DNA of 64,000 nucleotides from Bacteroidales bacterium (GTDB lineage: Bacteria > Bacteroidota > Bacteroidia > Bacteroidales > VadinHA17). The translations under genes and the position numbers were made by a program. This document shows, piece by piece, positions 52,351 to 61,611 of the stretch; within the stretch, counting starts at the first letter, position 1; each line of letters starts with the position of its first letter. The stretch is taken from contig JAIPBU010000009.1 in the NCBI GenBank assembly GCA_021738535.1, positions 1-64,000 of the forward strand, in the 5' to 3' direction. The notes under the pieces are model-generated. The model did no database searches. It worked only from the letters and a program-made list of their open reading frames with translations, and was not told the origin of the DNA.

Positions 52351-53037
52351 ATGAAACTTTTAGTGATAGAAGGTCTGGACGGAGCCGGCAAATCAACGCA
52401 GATAAGTATGCTCAGCAAGTATTTAAACAACAGGGATCTGGATCACGAATTTATTCATTTCCCGCGGACTGAAGCACCTTATTTTGGTGAACTGATATCG
52501 AGGTTCCTCAGGGGTGAATTCGGGCAGGTGAATGAGGTTGACCCCTACCTTGTTGCCATGCTGTATGCAGGCGACAGGAAGGATATAGCTGCAGATATCA
52601 GTGACTGGCTTAACGAAGGTAAATATGTTATCCTTGACAGGTATGTTTATTCAAATATAGCTTACCAGTGTGCAAAGATTGGTAATGATAAAGAAAGGGA
52701 GATATTAAAAAAGTGGATATTTGATCTTGAATTCAGGCATTTCGCTATTCCCGTTCCGGCCATCAACATTTTCCTTGATGTGCCCTTTATTTTTACTGCC
52801 CGGAAGCTTCAGAACGAGAGGCAGGGAGATGACAGGCAGTACCTTAACGGGAACAGGGACATTCACGAGAGCAGCCTCGCTTTTCAGAAAAAAGTCAGGC
52901 AGGTTTATTTAGACACAGCCGGGGATGATGACAGCCTGGAAATAGTGAACTGCACAGGCGATAATCAGGAAATGCTCTCCCCGGAAAAAATTTTTAATAA
53001 GATAATAGACTTACTCAAAGAAAAGGAATTAGTATGA
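52351..53037 (+). CDS. tmk: Thymidylate kinase
   Basis: A 228-residue P-loop kinase that makes dTDP from dTMP. The Walker A motif is VIEGLDGAGKSTQ. LDRYVYSNIAYQ is the DRY region, and a lid with ARKLQNERQGDD follows. The ATG at 52351 is used, because it starts the family's first strand and follows the -7 box. It ends in an ATGA overlap with the next gene (53034), so the four genes tmk to prmA look like one unit. Confidence 0.92.
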   Translation: MKLLVIEGLDGAGKSTQISMLSKYLNNRDLDHEFIHFPRTEAPYFGELISRFLRGEFGQVNEVDPYLVAMLYAGDRKDIAADISDWLNEGKYVILDRYVYSNIAYQCAKIGNDKEREILKKWIFDLEFRHFAIPVPAINIFLDVPFIFTARKLQNERQGDDRQYLNGNRDIHESSLAFQKKVRQVYLDTAGDDDSLEIVNCTGDNQEMLSPEKIFNKIIDLLKEKELV

Positions 53038-54248
53038 CAGGTATTAAACAACTGAGCCGGTATATTTCAGGTCTTGTTTTTATCTTTTCGGGGCTGGTAA
53101 AAGGTATTGATCCCATGGGCTCAATGTATAAGTTCATTGATTATTTCACCGCGTTCAACATGGATGCCCTTGAACCACTGGCATATGTCCTGGGAATCAT
53201 TTTGTGTACTTCTGAATTCATAATTGGCTTTGCAATAGTAACAGGCATCAGGATGAGAATAGCATCATGGGGCTTGCTGCTCTTCATGATTGGCTTCACC
53301 CCTCTTACTCTTATACTAGCCATCTCAAACCCTGTTGCCGACTGCGGCTGTTTTGGAGATGCCATACACTTAACAAACTGGCAGACCTTCTATAAAAATA
53401 TTGTAATCCTGGTCTTTGCAATCATAGTTTTTATTAACAGGAAAAGTTACCGTATAATATCGAAACCACTTACAGAATGGCTGGTTATTGCTGCTATGGC
53501 AGTACTGTTTGTTCTTTTTACGGGATATAACAGGAAGCACCTGCCTGTTGTAGATTTCAGGCCTTATAAGATAGGCACCGATATTCGGGAGGATATGAGA
53601 ATGCCTGAGGGAGCACCGGCTGATCAGTTTGAAACCACACTTATTTATGAAAAAAACGGGGAAGAGAAGGAATTCACCCTTGAAAATTACCCTGCGGAAG
53701 ACACTACCTGGACGTTTGTAGATTCTGAAACTAAACTGGTCAAGAAAGGTTATACTCCACCCATTCATGATTTTAGTCTAAGCACGCCGGATGGCCAGGA
53801 CCTGACTGATATTGTACTAACTGAGCCCGGTTACAACCTGCTAATGCTCAGCCTGAAATTAAGCGAGGTTGACCAGGACCAGGTAACGGAAGGTATTACC
53901 AGGGGAATGGAGTGCATGCAGGAAGGAATAGGTTTCTATTTACTGACTTCTTCAGTACCTGAAGGAGGATTATTTGAACATATTAATGTTTTACTGGTAG
54001 ATGAAACCACCATGAAGACTATCATCAGGTCTAACCCCGGTTACCTGGCAATAAAAGAAGGAGTGATAACAGGTAAATGGGCAGGATCAGATATCCCTTC
54101 GAAGGAAAAATTCATTGAAATATTAAAATCATCTTATCCGCCCGTGAAAGAGAGAGGAATGCTCAAAGTGGTAATTATCATATCAATAATATTAGTTATA
54201 TCTTTATTAATCAATTACACTTTAAGGAAACACTATAAACCAAATTAA
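53034..54248 (+). CDS. BT_3928-like DoxX/MauE-type membrane protein
   Basis: A 404-residue membrane protein. The first 165 residues form four or five helices of the DoxX/MauE kind (YISGLVFIFSGLVKGIDPMG, ISNPVADCGCFGDAIHL with a CxCF motif). A further helix at about 145-165 leads into a soluble periplasmic domain with degenerate thioredoxin-like sequence (TPPIHDFSLSTPDGQDLTDI, GYNLLMLSLKLSEVD) that lacks a CxxC. A final transmembrane helix lies near 380-398. This resembles proteins annotated BT_3928 family. It may handle disulfide or methylamine-dehydrogenase-type maturation, but that is only by analogy. It overlaps tmk by ATGA. Confidence 0.8.
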   Translation: MTGIKQLSRYISGLVFIFSGLVKGIDPMGSMYKFIDYFTAFNMDALEPLAYVLGIILCTSEFIIGFAIVTGIRMRIASWGLLLFMIGFTPLTLILAISNPVADCGCFGDAIHLTNWQTFYKNIVILVFAIIVFINRKSYRIISKPLTEWLVIAAMAVLFVLFTGYNRKHLPVVDFRPYKIGTDIREDMRMPEGAPADQFETTLIYEKNGEEKEFTLENYPAEDTTWTFVDSETKLVKKGYTPPIHDFSLSTPDGQDLTDIVLTEPGYNLLMLSLKLSEVDQDQVTEGITRGMECMQEGIGFYLLTSSVPEGGLFEHINVLLVDETTMKTIIRSNPGYLAIKEGVITGKWAGSDIPSKEKFIEILKSSYPPVKERGMLKVVIIISIILVISLLINYTLRKHYKPN

Positions 54249-54252
54249 TACG

Positions 54253-55017
54253 ATGAGAAGAAAAATAGTTGCAGGAAACTGGAAAATGAACCTTAACCTA
54301 CATGAGGGTCTTGATCTGGCCAGATCAGTGGATAGATATATGCAGAAAAGCAAGAAAACGGATGTTGATGTAATTATGTGCACCCCATATATTCATCTTT
54401 CCAAAGCATCTGAATTGCTTGCCTCACCGGCTGTTTCAATAGGGGCACAGGACTGTTCTGACAAATCATCAGGGGCATATACAGGGGAAATATCAGCTGC
54501 GATGATAAGTTCGACGGGCGCCACATATGTAATTATTGGTCATAGTGAAAGAAGGTCATACCATAAAGAAGACAACGAGTTATTAAACAAAAAAGTCAAA
54601 GCAGCGCTGGACGCCAGGCTAAAGGTGATTTTTTGCTGTGGGGAAGTACTTGAAGAAAGAGAAAAAAATCTGCACAGGGATGTCGTAAGCAAGCAGCTTA
54701 GAGAGGGACTGGCAGGAATAAGTGCGGATGATCTTGATAATATTGTAATCGCATACGAACCGGTCTGGGCAATTGGCACCGGCGTTACGGCTTCTAAAGA
54801 TCAGGCACAGGAAATGCACGCGTACATAAGGTCAGTCCTGGCTGAAAAGTATGGAAAAGAATCTGCAGAGAATACAGCAATCCTGTATGGAGGAAGTTGT
54901 AAACCTTCGAATTCTGTAGAATTATTCTCGATGAATGACGTTGACGGAGGTCTTATTGGAGGAGCATCACTAAAGGAAGACGACTTCTGCACTATAATTG
55001 ACACTTTCCCGGGATAA
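54253..55017 (+). CDS. tpiA: Triosephosphate isomerase
   Basis: A 254-residue glycolytic enzyme that interconverts dihydroxyacetone phosphate and glyceraldehyde 3-phosphate. It opens with RRKIVAGNWKMN (active-site Asn and Lys), the catalytic His is in IIGHSERRSY, and the catalytic Glu is in VIAYEPVWAIGTG. ILYGGSCKPSNS and GGLIGGASL complete the phosphate site. It follows the BT_3928-like gene by four bases and is followed four bases later by the prmA ATG. Confidence 0.96.
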   Translation: MRRKIVAGNWKMNLNLHEGLDLARSVDRYMQKSKKTDVDVIMCTPYIHLSKASELLASPAVSIGAQDCSDKSSGAYTGEISAAMISSTGATYVIIGHSERRSYHKEDNELLNKKVKAALDARLKVIFCCGEVLEEREKNLHRDVVSKQLREGLAGISADDLDNIVIAYEPVWAIGTGVTASKDQAQEMHAYIRSVLAEKYGKESAENTAILYGGSCKPSNSVELFSMNDVDGGLIGGASLKEDDFCTIIDTFPG

Positions 55018-55021
55018 CCCG

Positions 55022-55864
55022 ATGAAATACGTAGAATTAAACATTATTATTCCTGAAAATACTGCTGAAGGCAGTGAAATTCTTGCTGCACTGCTTTCTG
55101 AATCAGGATACTATGGTTTTCTTGAAACAGATAAAGGGTTAAAAGCCTATATTGAAGAGGATAAATATGATAACAGGCCGGAAGAGACATGTAAGTTAAT
55201 TGACAGGGATATTTTCGGAGATATTAAGATACGTCATAGCATCCTGGAAAGTAAAAACTGGAATGATGCCTGGGAAAAAAATTTCAAACCGGTTATTATA
55301 GAGGACTTTGTATATATCAGGGCTCCCTTTCATGATAAAAATGAAAATGTTAAGCATGAGGTAATTATACAACCCCGAATGGCTTTTGGAACCGGTCATC
55401 ATGAAACCACTTTCTTAATGCTGGAAAACATGAGAAAAACAGATTTCAGCGGGAAAAAAGTTCTTGACGCTGGCTGCGGTACCGGTATCCTGTCTTTTCT
55501 TTCCGAAAAGATGGGAGCAGTCAGTATTACTGCAATTGATACAGACGAAGATTCATATATTAATACAATCGATAATTCTGAGTTAAACAAATCTGAGAGG
55601 ATTATACCCATTAAAGGAAATATCAGAAGCCTGGATAAAAATGAAACATATGATATAATTCTGGCGAATATCACAAAAAATGTATTACTTGAAGAAATGA
55701 AAAATTATTCAGGCAGGCTGAATAATAATGGCATACTGCTTATAAGTGGTTTTTACGAGGAAGACCTTGAAGAAATCCGTAATGAAGCAAAAAAACATAA
55801 GCTTGAGTTTGTGTCATGTAAAAGCTTACACAACTGGATGGCCGCAGAGTTTAGCTGCAAGTAA
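55022..55864 (+). CDS. prmA: Ribosomal protein L11 methyltransferase
   Basis: A 280-residue SAM-dependent enzyme that methylates ribosomal protein L11. The ATG at 55022 (MKYVELNIII) is used, since the earlier open stretch overlaps tpiA. PrmA signature motifs are PRMAFGTGHHETTFLML, KKVLDAGCGTGILSFL and DIILANITKNVLLE. The length fits the family. It is the last clear housekeeping gene of the unit before the 1501-residue protein, eight bases downstream. Confidence 0.94.
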   Translation: MKYVELNIIIPENTAEGSEILAALLSESGYYGFLETDKGLKAYIEEDKYDNRPEETCKLIDRDIFGDIKIRHSILESKNWNDAWEKNFKPVIIEDFVYIRAPFHDKNENVKHEVIIQPRMAFGTGHHETTFLMLENMRKTDFSGKKVLDAGCGTGILSFLSEKMGAVSITAIDTDEDSYINTIDNSELNKSERIIPIKGNIRSLDKNETYDIILANITKNVLLEEMKNYSGRLNNNGILLISGFYEEDLEEIRNEAKKHKLEFVSCKSLHNWMAAEFSCK

Positions 55865-55872
55865 AAGATAAT

Positions 55873-58800
55873 ATGAGGAAATTAATAAATCTGTTAATAT
55901 CGCTGTTATTTTTGTCTATCTGCAATACAGGTATCGCACAAACAGTCACGTTCAGCGGCGACGCTGAATCTTTCACAACTGAATTACGTCAGTATATGGG
56001 TCCTAACCTCAATGAAAGTGAAACAGCGCTGCTTAATAAATTTATAAGCACATGGGACAGCACAATGATTGATAACAGTCTTAAGCCCATGATAATGGCC
56101 GGCTGCATCAGTATGCAGAATAAAAGGATGAGACCTGATCCCCATTTTATTGAGTTTATCGGGACAATCATGGATTTTATTGATTATGATATATATATGG
56201 AAGATTTTAAGGCCTGGCTGGAAGGACTTGAATCATTAATTAATGAGAACAGATCTTCTGTAAGTAATATCAGGTCATTCATAAACTCAGCATCCTACCT
56301 TATAAGGGATAATATTATTTACCATTCAAGCAGTGTAATATGGAAAACAACTTCTAACAGGTTCTCCTTCAATAAGGAGCCTTCCTTTACGGTAAGTATT
56401 CCTGAATCAGACATTATATGCTATGCCAGCAGGGACAGTACAATAATTCATGGTACCAGTGGTTATTTTGATCCGGTAAAGGCCACATGGAAGGGTAAGG
56501 GAGGAACCATTGACTGGAGCAAAGCCGGCTATCAGCCTGGTGAAGTATATGCCGAACTGGGTCAATACACTATTGATCTCAGCAGCGCAACATTCTCCAT
56601 AGACTCGGTACTGTTTCACAACAGTACTTATTTTAAAGAACCTGTTTACGGTAAACTCATTGACAGGTCAACACAGATTACTGAAGCCGGGAAAGCCAGG
56701 TTTCCAAAGTTTGAAACCTACCAGAAGACCTTCTTCCTGGAGGATATCTACAACGAAATTGATTTCAGGGGCGGACTGACCTTTGAAGGTGCAATTGTTA
56801 AAGGAACAGGTGAAAGGTACAGTCCTGCCATTATTACCATGTATAAAAATGACACCCTTATAGCAAAGGCAAGGTCGCAAGATTTTCTTTTCAGCCAGGA
56901 TAAGATACAAACACAGAGTACTGCGTTTACTCTTTATCTTGAAGAAGATACCATATACCATTCTGACATAGCCTTCAATTTCAATGTATCTGACCGTGAA
57001 CTTAATACTTACAGATCCAGGTTCCCTACCTCAAGAAGTCCCTACTTCGATTCATACCATATGATGGATATGTATTTTGATTACTTATCGTGGAAAATGG
57101 ATGAATCTTATATAACATTATCCCGCGCAAGAGGAGCAAGCAGGGGGCAGGCATATTTTGAATCTGTTTCATATTTCAATGAACAGGAATTTATTAAGAT
57201 GATGGGTATTGATGATTACCATCCACTATACCGTCTCAGGGCCTTTGCGGATTATTACTATAATAAGACATTCCCGGTGGATGAACTTGCTCGATGGATG
57301 AATAAACCCCGTGAGTACGTAATAGCAATGTGCATAGACCTTACCAATAAGGGTTTCCTTTTCTATGATCGTGCCAATAATGAGGTCACTATAAAGCAAA
57401 AGCTGTATGACTATATTGATTTCTACCGGAAGAAACTGGACTATGATGTAATGAGCATTTTCAGTGAAACAAGCAGTCCCGTGGATAATGCAACATTGAA
57501 TATGCGTAATTACAAGATGAGTATAAAGGGTGTCCCGAGAGTATTCCTCAGTGACTCCCAGAACGTACGCATTTTTCCTTATGGCAGGGAAATCACACTT
57601 GAAAGGAACAGATCATTTGAATTTAATGGTGTTGTACAGGCGGGAATGATAACAGTTTTCGGGCATAATTTCAAGTTTAGCTATGATACCTTCAAGATCA
57701 ACCTGGCCAAAGTTGATTCCATTATGTTATCGGTTGAGACAGGTGAGGTTGATGAAAGCGGACGAGCACTTGCAAGACAGGTAGAAGATCTCATACAGAT
57801 GACAAAAGCAGACCTGCTTATTGACGATCCGCGCAATAAATCAGGACTGGCAAGTCTTGAACAATATCCTATTTTCAATGCCTATAGTGAATCCTATGTG
57901 TTTTATGACAAAATACCAAACCTGGAGGGAGTGTACCCACAATCTGATTATTACTTCCGGCTTATACCTTTTACTTTCGAAAACACAGACAGGCTTTCTC
58001 CTTCTGATCTTGACCTTAAAGGGACATTTTACGGGGGCAAGATAATCGAGCCCCTTGATCAGACACTTACACTGCAACATGATAACTCCTTGGGCTTTTT
58101 CTATAAAATCCCTTCTGAAGGCCTTGATGTGTACAAAGGACAGGGAACACTTTACAACAGCATTGAGATGAGTAACCGTGGACTAGTAGGTGATGGCACT
58201 CTCAGTTATCTGACTACCACGGCCGAATCTGAGAAATTCAGGTTTTTCCCGGATTCTATGCTCGCAAAAACCCGGAAGCTGACAGTGAATGCCTCGACCA
58301 TTTTCCCGGAAGTAATAACCGCTGAAACAAATATTAAATGGTACCCCGAAAAAGACGAATTTTTTATTGAGCCTCTTAAAGACATGGAATTCAATATGTT
58401 TAATAATGGAACCCGGCTCAAAGGAAAGCTACTGATGAAAAAGAGCGGACTCAGAGGTAATGGGGTTATTAATCTTACTGATTCCTACCTTGAAGCAAGC
58501 AATTACAAGTTCTCCCCCTCCAGCATATATGCAGATACTGCAATTTATAACCTGAAATCTGTTTCGGGTGATGGTTTCGCTTTCATTGCAGATGATGCGA
58601 AAACAACAATTGACTTCGATAAGCAAATGGCTGTCTTCAGTCTTAACACTGATTCATCAATGGTTAAGTTTCCTGAGGTGCAGTACATCTGCACAATGAC
58701 AGACTTTGAGTATGACATGGCTGACAAAGTACTTAAAATGAAGCAAGAAGGAAGAGAAGCTTCTGAGCTTATGAGCCCTGAAGAGTTGCTTAAGCAGGAT

Positions 58801-60378
58801 CGCTCCAGTCTTGAGGAACCTACATTTTTCAGCACAAATAAGATAAATGACACTCTGACTTTCAGTGCCAGTTCAGGTGAATATTTATTGACAGATGAAA
58901 AGATAATCATAAACAACCTGAACTATATTCCTGTGGCAGACGCTCTTATCCAACCCGACAAGGGCACGCTACGAATAAATAAAGGGGCCAAAACAGACCC
59001 TGTAAGAAATGCCACTATAGCTATCAATAACACTCACCTCATTCATGAAGCAAGCATTGATATAATAAACAGTAAAAGATATACAGCCGGCGGAATATAT
59101 CATTATGTTGATGAAACCGGAAAAATTCAGAATATAAAATTTGATGATATAAGGGTTGATTCACTCAGGTCAAAAGGCAGTGGAAACATCCCCCGGATAG
59201 ATAATTTTATGCTGAGCCCTGAATTCACCTTCCAGGGAGATGTCAGTTTTACAAATGACAGGAAAGAACTATATTTTCTTGGCAGTACAGGTATTGTTCA
59301 GGAATGCGATAAGATAGGCTCATCACCAATGAGATTTGAAGCTCATATTGACCCTGAAAATATTATGATCCCTGTCAAAGAAAAACCACGGGATATAAAC
59401 GGAAACCTGATAACCGTAGGATCATATATTGCCGTAGACTCCACGCATATTTATTCAGCCTTCCTGTCACCCTCCAAATCATGGGCAGATACTCCCCTTG
59501 TTGAAGCAAGAGGCTTTATTATATACGACAGGGATGATGGAAAATATAAAGTTGCTGAGAAAGAAAAACTGGCAAATACATCACTTCCGGGCAGTCTTAT
59601 TAGTTTCGACAGGAATAGTTGCGAGGTATATAGTGAAGGTCCTCTTAACCTGGGGGTTGACTACGGACATTTAGATATACGCGGTGCCGGTGAAGTAAAT
59701 CATAGTACTGATTCAGGTAAAGTAAAGATTGACATGATCCTTTCACTGGATTTTCACTTCTCAGCACCTGCTCTGCAGGTAATGGCTGACGAGATAAGGT
59801 ACATTCCAACGCTTGAACCTGTTGATATCAGCGGTAACAACTACACCAAATCAATGCAGAACCTGCTCGGAAGCGAAGCAGCCGCTACATTAAAGGAAGA
59901 AATGGATCTTTTCGGGGTGTCACGGAGCCTGCCGGAAGGTTTTGAACCGGAAATAGTATTAAACGATCTAAATCTTGAATGGAACCAGGAATTTCAATCG
60001 TATCGTTCTACAGGTAAAATAGGTATCGGCTTTGTAGGTACACAGGCTATGAATGTTTATGTTGATGGTTATGTGGAATTACAGAAAAGACGTTCAGGCG
60101 ACCTGCTGGATGTGTACCTGAAAGCAGATGATGCAACATGGTACTGGTTTAGCTATACAAGGGGTGTACTTATGGCCCTGTCCGAGAATAACAGCTTCAA
60201 TAAGATCCTGGTTGAAGAAAAGGTAAAAGACAGGCGACATCCTGATCATTCTATAAGATCACCTTACACCTATATGGTTGGCGTGAGAACAAGAATGGAA
60301 AACTTCCTGAGACGAATGGAAAATATTGAAGATGATGATGCCGGAATTGTTGAAGAACCTATTGATTACATGCCCTGA
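55873..60378 (+). CDS. Very large exported beta-rich protein, unknown function
   Basis: A 1501-residue protein with signal peptide MRKLINLLISLLFLSICNTGIAQ. A helical N-terminal part (to about residue 150) leads into a long beta-rich body with repeated half-motifs such as GLVGDGTLSYLTT, GLRGNGVINLTDS and FEGAIVKGTG. Two copies of a unit of about 55 residues lie at roughly 745-805 and 845-905. A helical insert (about 450-520, with LARWMNKPREYV) looks winged-helix-like. Long G-x-G/beta repeats suggest a TamB/AsmA or OstA-like periplasmic scaffold, but I cannot assign a family. It lies between prmA and rsmE with tight spacing (eight and three bases), so it is co-transcribed with core genes. No CxxC or catalytic site is evident. 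Confidence 0.8.
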   Translation: MRKLINLLISLLFLSICNTGIAQTVTFSGDAESFTTELRQYMGPNLNESETALLNKFISTWDSTMIDNSLKPMIMAGCISMQNKRMRPDPHFIEFIGTIMDFIDYDIYMEDFKAWLEGLESLINENRSSVSNIRSFINSASYLIRDNIIYHSSSVIWKTTSNRFSFNKEPSFTVSIPESDIICYASRDSTIIHGTSGYFDPVKATWKGKGGTIDWSKAGYQPGEVYAELGQYTIDLSSATFSIDSVLFHNSTYFKEPVYGKLIDRSTQITEAGKARFPKFETYQKTFFLEDIYNEIDFRGGLTFEGAIVKGTGERYSPAIITMYKNDTLIAKARSQDFLFSQDKIQTQSTAFTLYLEEDTIYHSDIAFNFNVSDRELNTYRSRFPTSRSPYFDSYHMMDMYFDYLSWKMDESYITLSRARGASRGQAYFESVSYFNEQEFIKMMGIDDYHPLYRLRAFADYYYNKTFPVDELARWMNKPREYVIAMCIDLTNKGFLFYDRANNEVTIKQKLYDYIDFYRKKLDYDVMSIFSETSSPVDNATLNMRNYKMSIKGVPRVFLSDSQNVRIFPYGREITLERNRSFEFNGVVQAGMITVFGHNFKFSYDTFKINLAKVDSIMLSVETGEVDESGRALARQVEDLIQMTKADLLIDDPRNKSGLASLEQYPIFNAYSESYVFYDKIPNLEGVYPQSDYYFRLIPFTFENTDRLSPSDLDLKGTFYGGKIIEPLDQTLTLQHDNSLGFFYKIPSEGLDVYKGQGTLYNSIEMSNRGLVGDGTLSYLTTTAESEKFRFFPDSMLAKTRKLTVNASTIFPEVITAETNIKWYPEKDEFFIEPLKDMEFNMFNNGTRLKGKLLMKKSGLRGNGVINLTDSYLEASNYKFSPSSIYADTAIYNLKSVSGDGFAFIADDAKTTIDFDKQMAVFSLNTDSSMVKFPEVQYICTMTDFEYDMADKVLKMKQEGREASELMSPEELLKQDRSSLEEPTFFSTNKINDTLTFSASSGEYLLTDEKIIINNLNYIPVADALIQPDKGTLRINKGAKTDPVRNATIAINNTHLIHEASIDIINSKRYTAGGIYHYVDETGKIQNIKFDDIRVDSLRSKGSGNIPRIDNFMLSPEFTFQGDVSFTNDRKELYFLGSTGIVQECDKIGSSPMRFEAHIDPENIMIPVKEKPRDINGNLITVGSYIAVDSTHIYSAFLSPSKSWADTPLVEARGFIIYDRDDGKYKVAEKEKLANTSLPGSLISFDRNSCEVYSEGPLNLGVDYGHLDIRGAGEVNHSTDSGKVKIDMILSLDFHFSAPALQVMADEIRYIPTLEPVDISGNNYTKSMQNLLGSEAAATLKEEMDLFGVSRSLPEGFEPEIVLNDLNLEWNQEFQSYRSTGKIGIGFVGTQAMNVYVDGYVELQKRRSGDLLDVYLKADDATWYWFSYTRGVLMALSENNSFNKILVEEKVKDRRHPDHSIRSPYTYMVGVRTRMENFLRRMENIEDDDAGIVEEPIDYMP

Positions 60379-60381
60379 TAC

Positions 60382-61086
60382 ATGCAACTATTCTATTTCA
60401 ATACTATCCGTGATAATACCATTGTGTTTGATGCAACAGAGTCCAGGCATATAGTCAGGGTCTTAAGATATAAGAAAGACGACCTTATTTATGCCACTGA
60501 CGGCTTAGGGTTTATTTACCAGGCAAGGATAAAAGATACCGATCCGGGTGAATGTACAGCAATAATAAACGAAAAAAAGGAAGGTCAGGACAGGCGTAAT
60601 TATTCAATTCATATTGCCATTGCTCCTACAAAAAACCAGGACCGCCTTGAATGGTTTGTAGAAAAATCAGTTGAACTCGGTATTGACAGCATTACCCCGG
60701 TAGTCTGTGAACACTCAGAACGCAGGAAGATAAGGAGTGACAGGCTTAATAAAATCATGCTCTCAGCAATGAAACAGTCGCATAAAACAAAAATGACTAA
60801 TATTTATGAGCTAAGGAGCTTTAATGACTTCGTGCAGGCAGGGTACAACTCCGGAAAATATATTGCCCACCTGTCAGAATCATTCGGGTCTGTGAACCTT
60901 AAATCAACCTGCAAAGCGGGAGAAGACACTATTATTATAATCGGACCCGAAGGCGATTTCAGTGAAGAAGAGATCAATACTGCATTAAAGAACAACTTTA
61001 CCCCCGTGACCCTGGGTCAGAGCAGGCTAAGAACAGAAACAGCAGGAGTTACCGCCTGCTGTATTGTTCACTTTGTTAATATGTAA
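60382..61086 (+). CDS. rsmE: 16S rRNA (uracil1498-N3)-methyltransferase
   Basis: A 234-residue SPOUT methyltransferase that modifies U1498 in 16S rRNA. The N-terminal PUA-like part has ESRHIVRVLRYKKDDLIYATDG. The knotted SAM-binding part has APTKNQDRLEWFVEKSVELG, IIIIGPEGDFSEEEI and TLGQSRLRTETAGVTACC. The length is typical. It starts three bases after the 1501-residue gene. Its last codons overlap, on the other strand, the decayed SPFH fragment. Confidence 0.95.
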   Translation: MQLFYFNTIRDNTIVFDATESRHIVRVLRYKKDDLIYATDGLGFIYQARIKDTDPGECTAIINEKKEGQDRRNYSIHIAIAPTKNQDRLEWFVEKSVELGIDSITPVVCEHSERRKIRSDRLNKIMLSAMKQSHKTKMTNIYELRSFNDFVQAGYNSGKYIAHLSESFGSVNLKSTCKAGEDTIIIIGPEGDFSEEEINTALKNNFTPVTLGQSRLRTETAGVTACCIVHFVNM

Positions 61087-61359
61087 GGTTATGAACCTTT
61101 TTTCTTCCACTTTACATACCAGTACACAACTAATTTTAATGGGATTCCCGGTTTTATCATTCACCTTGATTGTATCACTTTCAAAGTTCCGTGCCCGTAA
61201 AGAAATCTTCTTACGTACAAAAAACGGATTAACCCGGAAGAACCCATTACTTTTAATTGTTCCCTTGTAGGCAACAAATAAAACAAGCACACTAGACTCA
61301 TTTGGATTTACAACCGTAATGCCTATGGCCGTTAATAAGAAGACCGCCAGCACAAACAT
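61087..61359 (-). pseudogene. Decayed SPFH/band-7 domain gene fragment
   Basis: An ATG-started frame of 110 codons whose first 88 or so residues match the N-terminal part of Bacteroidota SPFH/stomatin-like proteins: ITVVNPNESSVLVLF, YKGTIKSNGFFRVNPFF, KKISLRARNFESDTIKVND and GNPIKISCVLV. The intact family is about 280 residues or more. Here the similarity stops near KVEEK, and the frame then reads antisense through the end of rsmE to a stop at 61027-61029. Two expected residues look altered (LFGxY reads LFVAY, VLVWRV reads VLVCKV). It is probably the 5' remnant of a gene whose rest was deleted. Confidence 0.7.
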
Positions 61360-61361
61360 CC

Positions 61362-61550
61362 CTAAAAATTATCCTTCAGATCTGAGATAAATTGTTCCAG
61401 GAATTTTTCATCAGGCCGGCGTTTTAAAATATCCAGCACAACAGAAAGATCCTTATACAATGAATCAATACCATAAGCATCAGACAGTAAGTCGATACCG
61501 TCAGAATTAATTTCCTTATGATTTAGAAAACGGGTAGAATTTACATCCAT
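61362..61550 (-). CDS. Small protein downstream of the ECF sigma factor
   Basis: A 62-residue protein. The ATG at 61550 (MDVNSTRFLNHKEINSDG) is preferred over an upstream TTG. It is acidic and helical with no signal or membrane segment. It lies 61 bases after the sigma-factor gene on the same strand and two bases before the SPFH fragment. Short acidic proteins often follow RpoE-like genes in Bacteroidota, but I cannot name this one. Size and context make it plausible, not certain. Confidence 0.5.
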   Translation of the reverse strand: MDVNSTRFLNHKEINSDGIDLLSDAYGIDSLYKDLSVVLDILKRRPDEKFLEQFISDLKDNF

Positions 61551-61611
61551 AGGCAAAACGTTTCAGATTTCAAATAAGAAACGCATTGCCACACATAATA
61601 TTGTGAAAAAA

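Noticed and set aside
61027-61359. Intact small membrane protein
   Set aside because: The sequence matches only the N-terminal part of SPFH proteins and its end is antisense to rsmE, so a decayed fragment is more likely.
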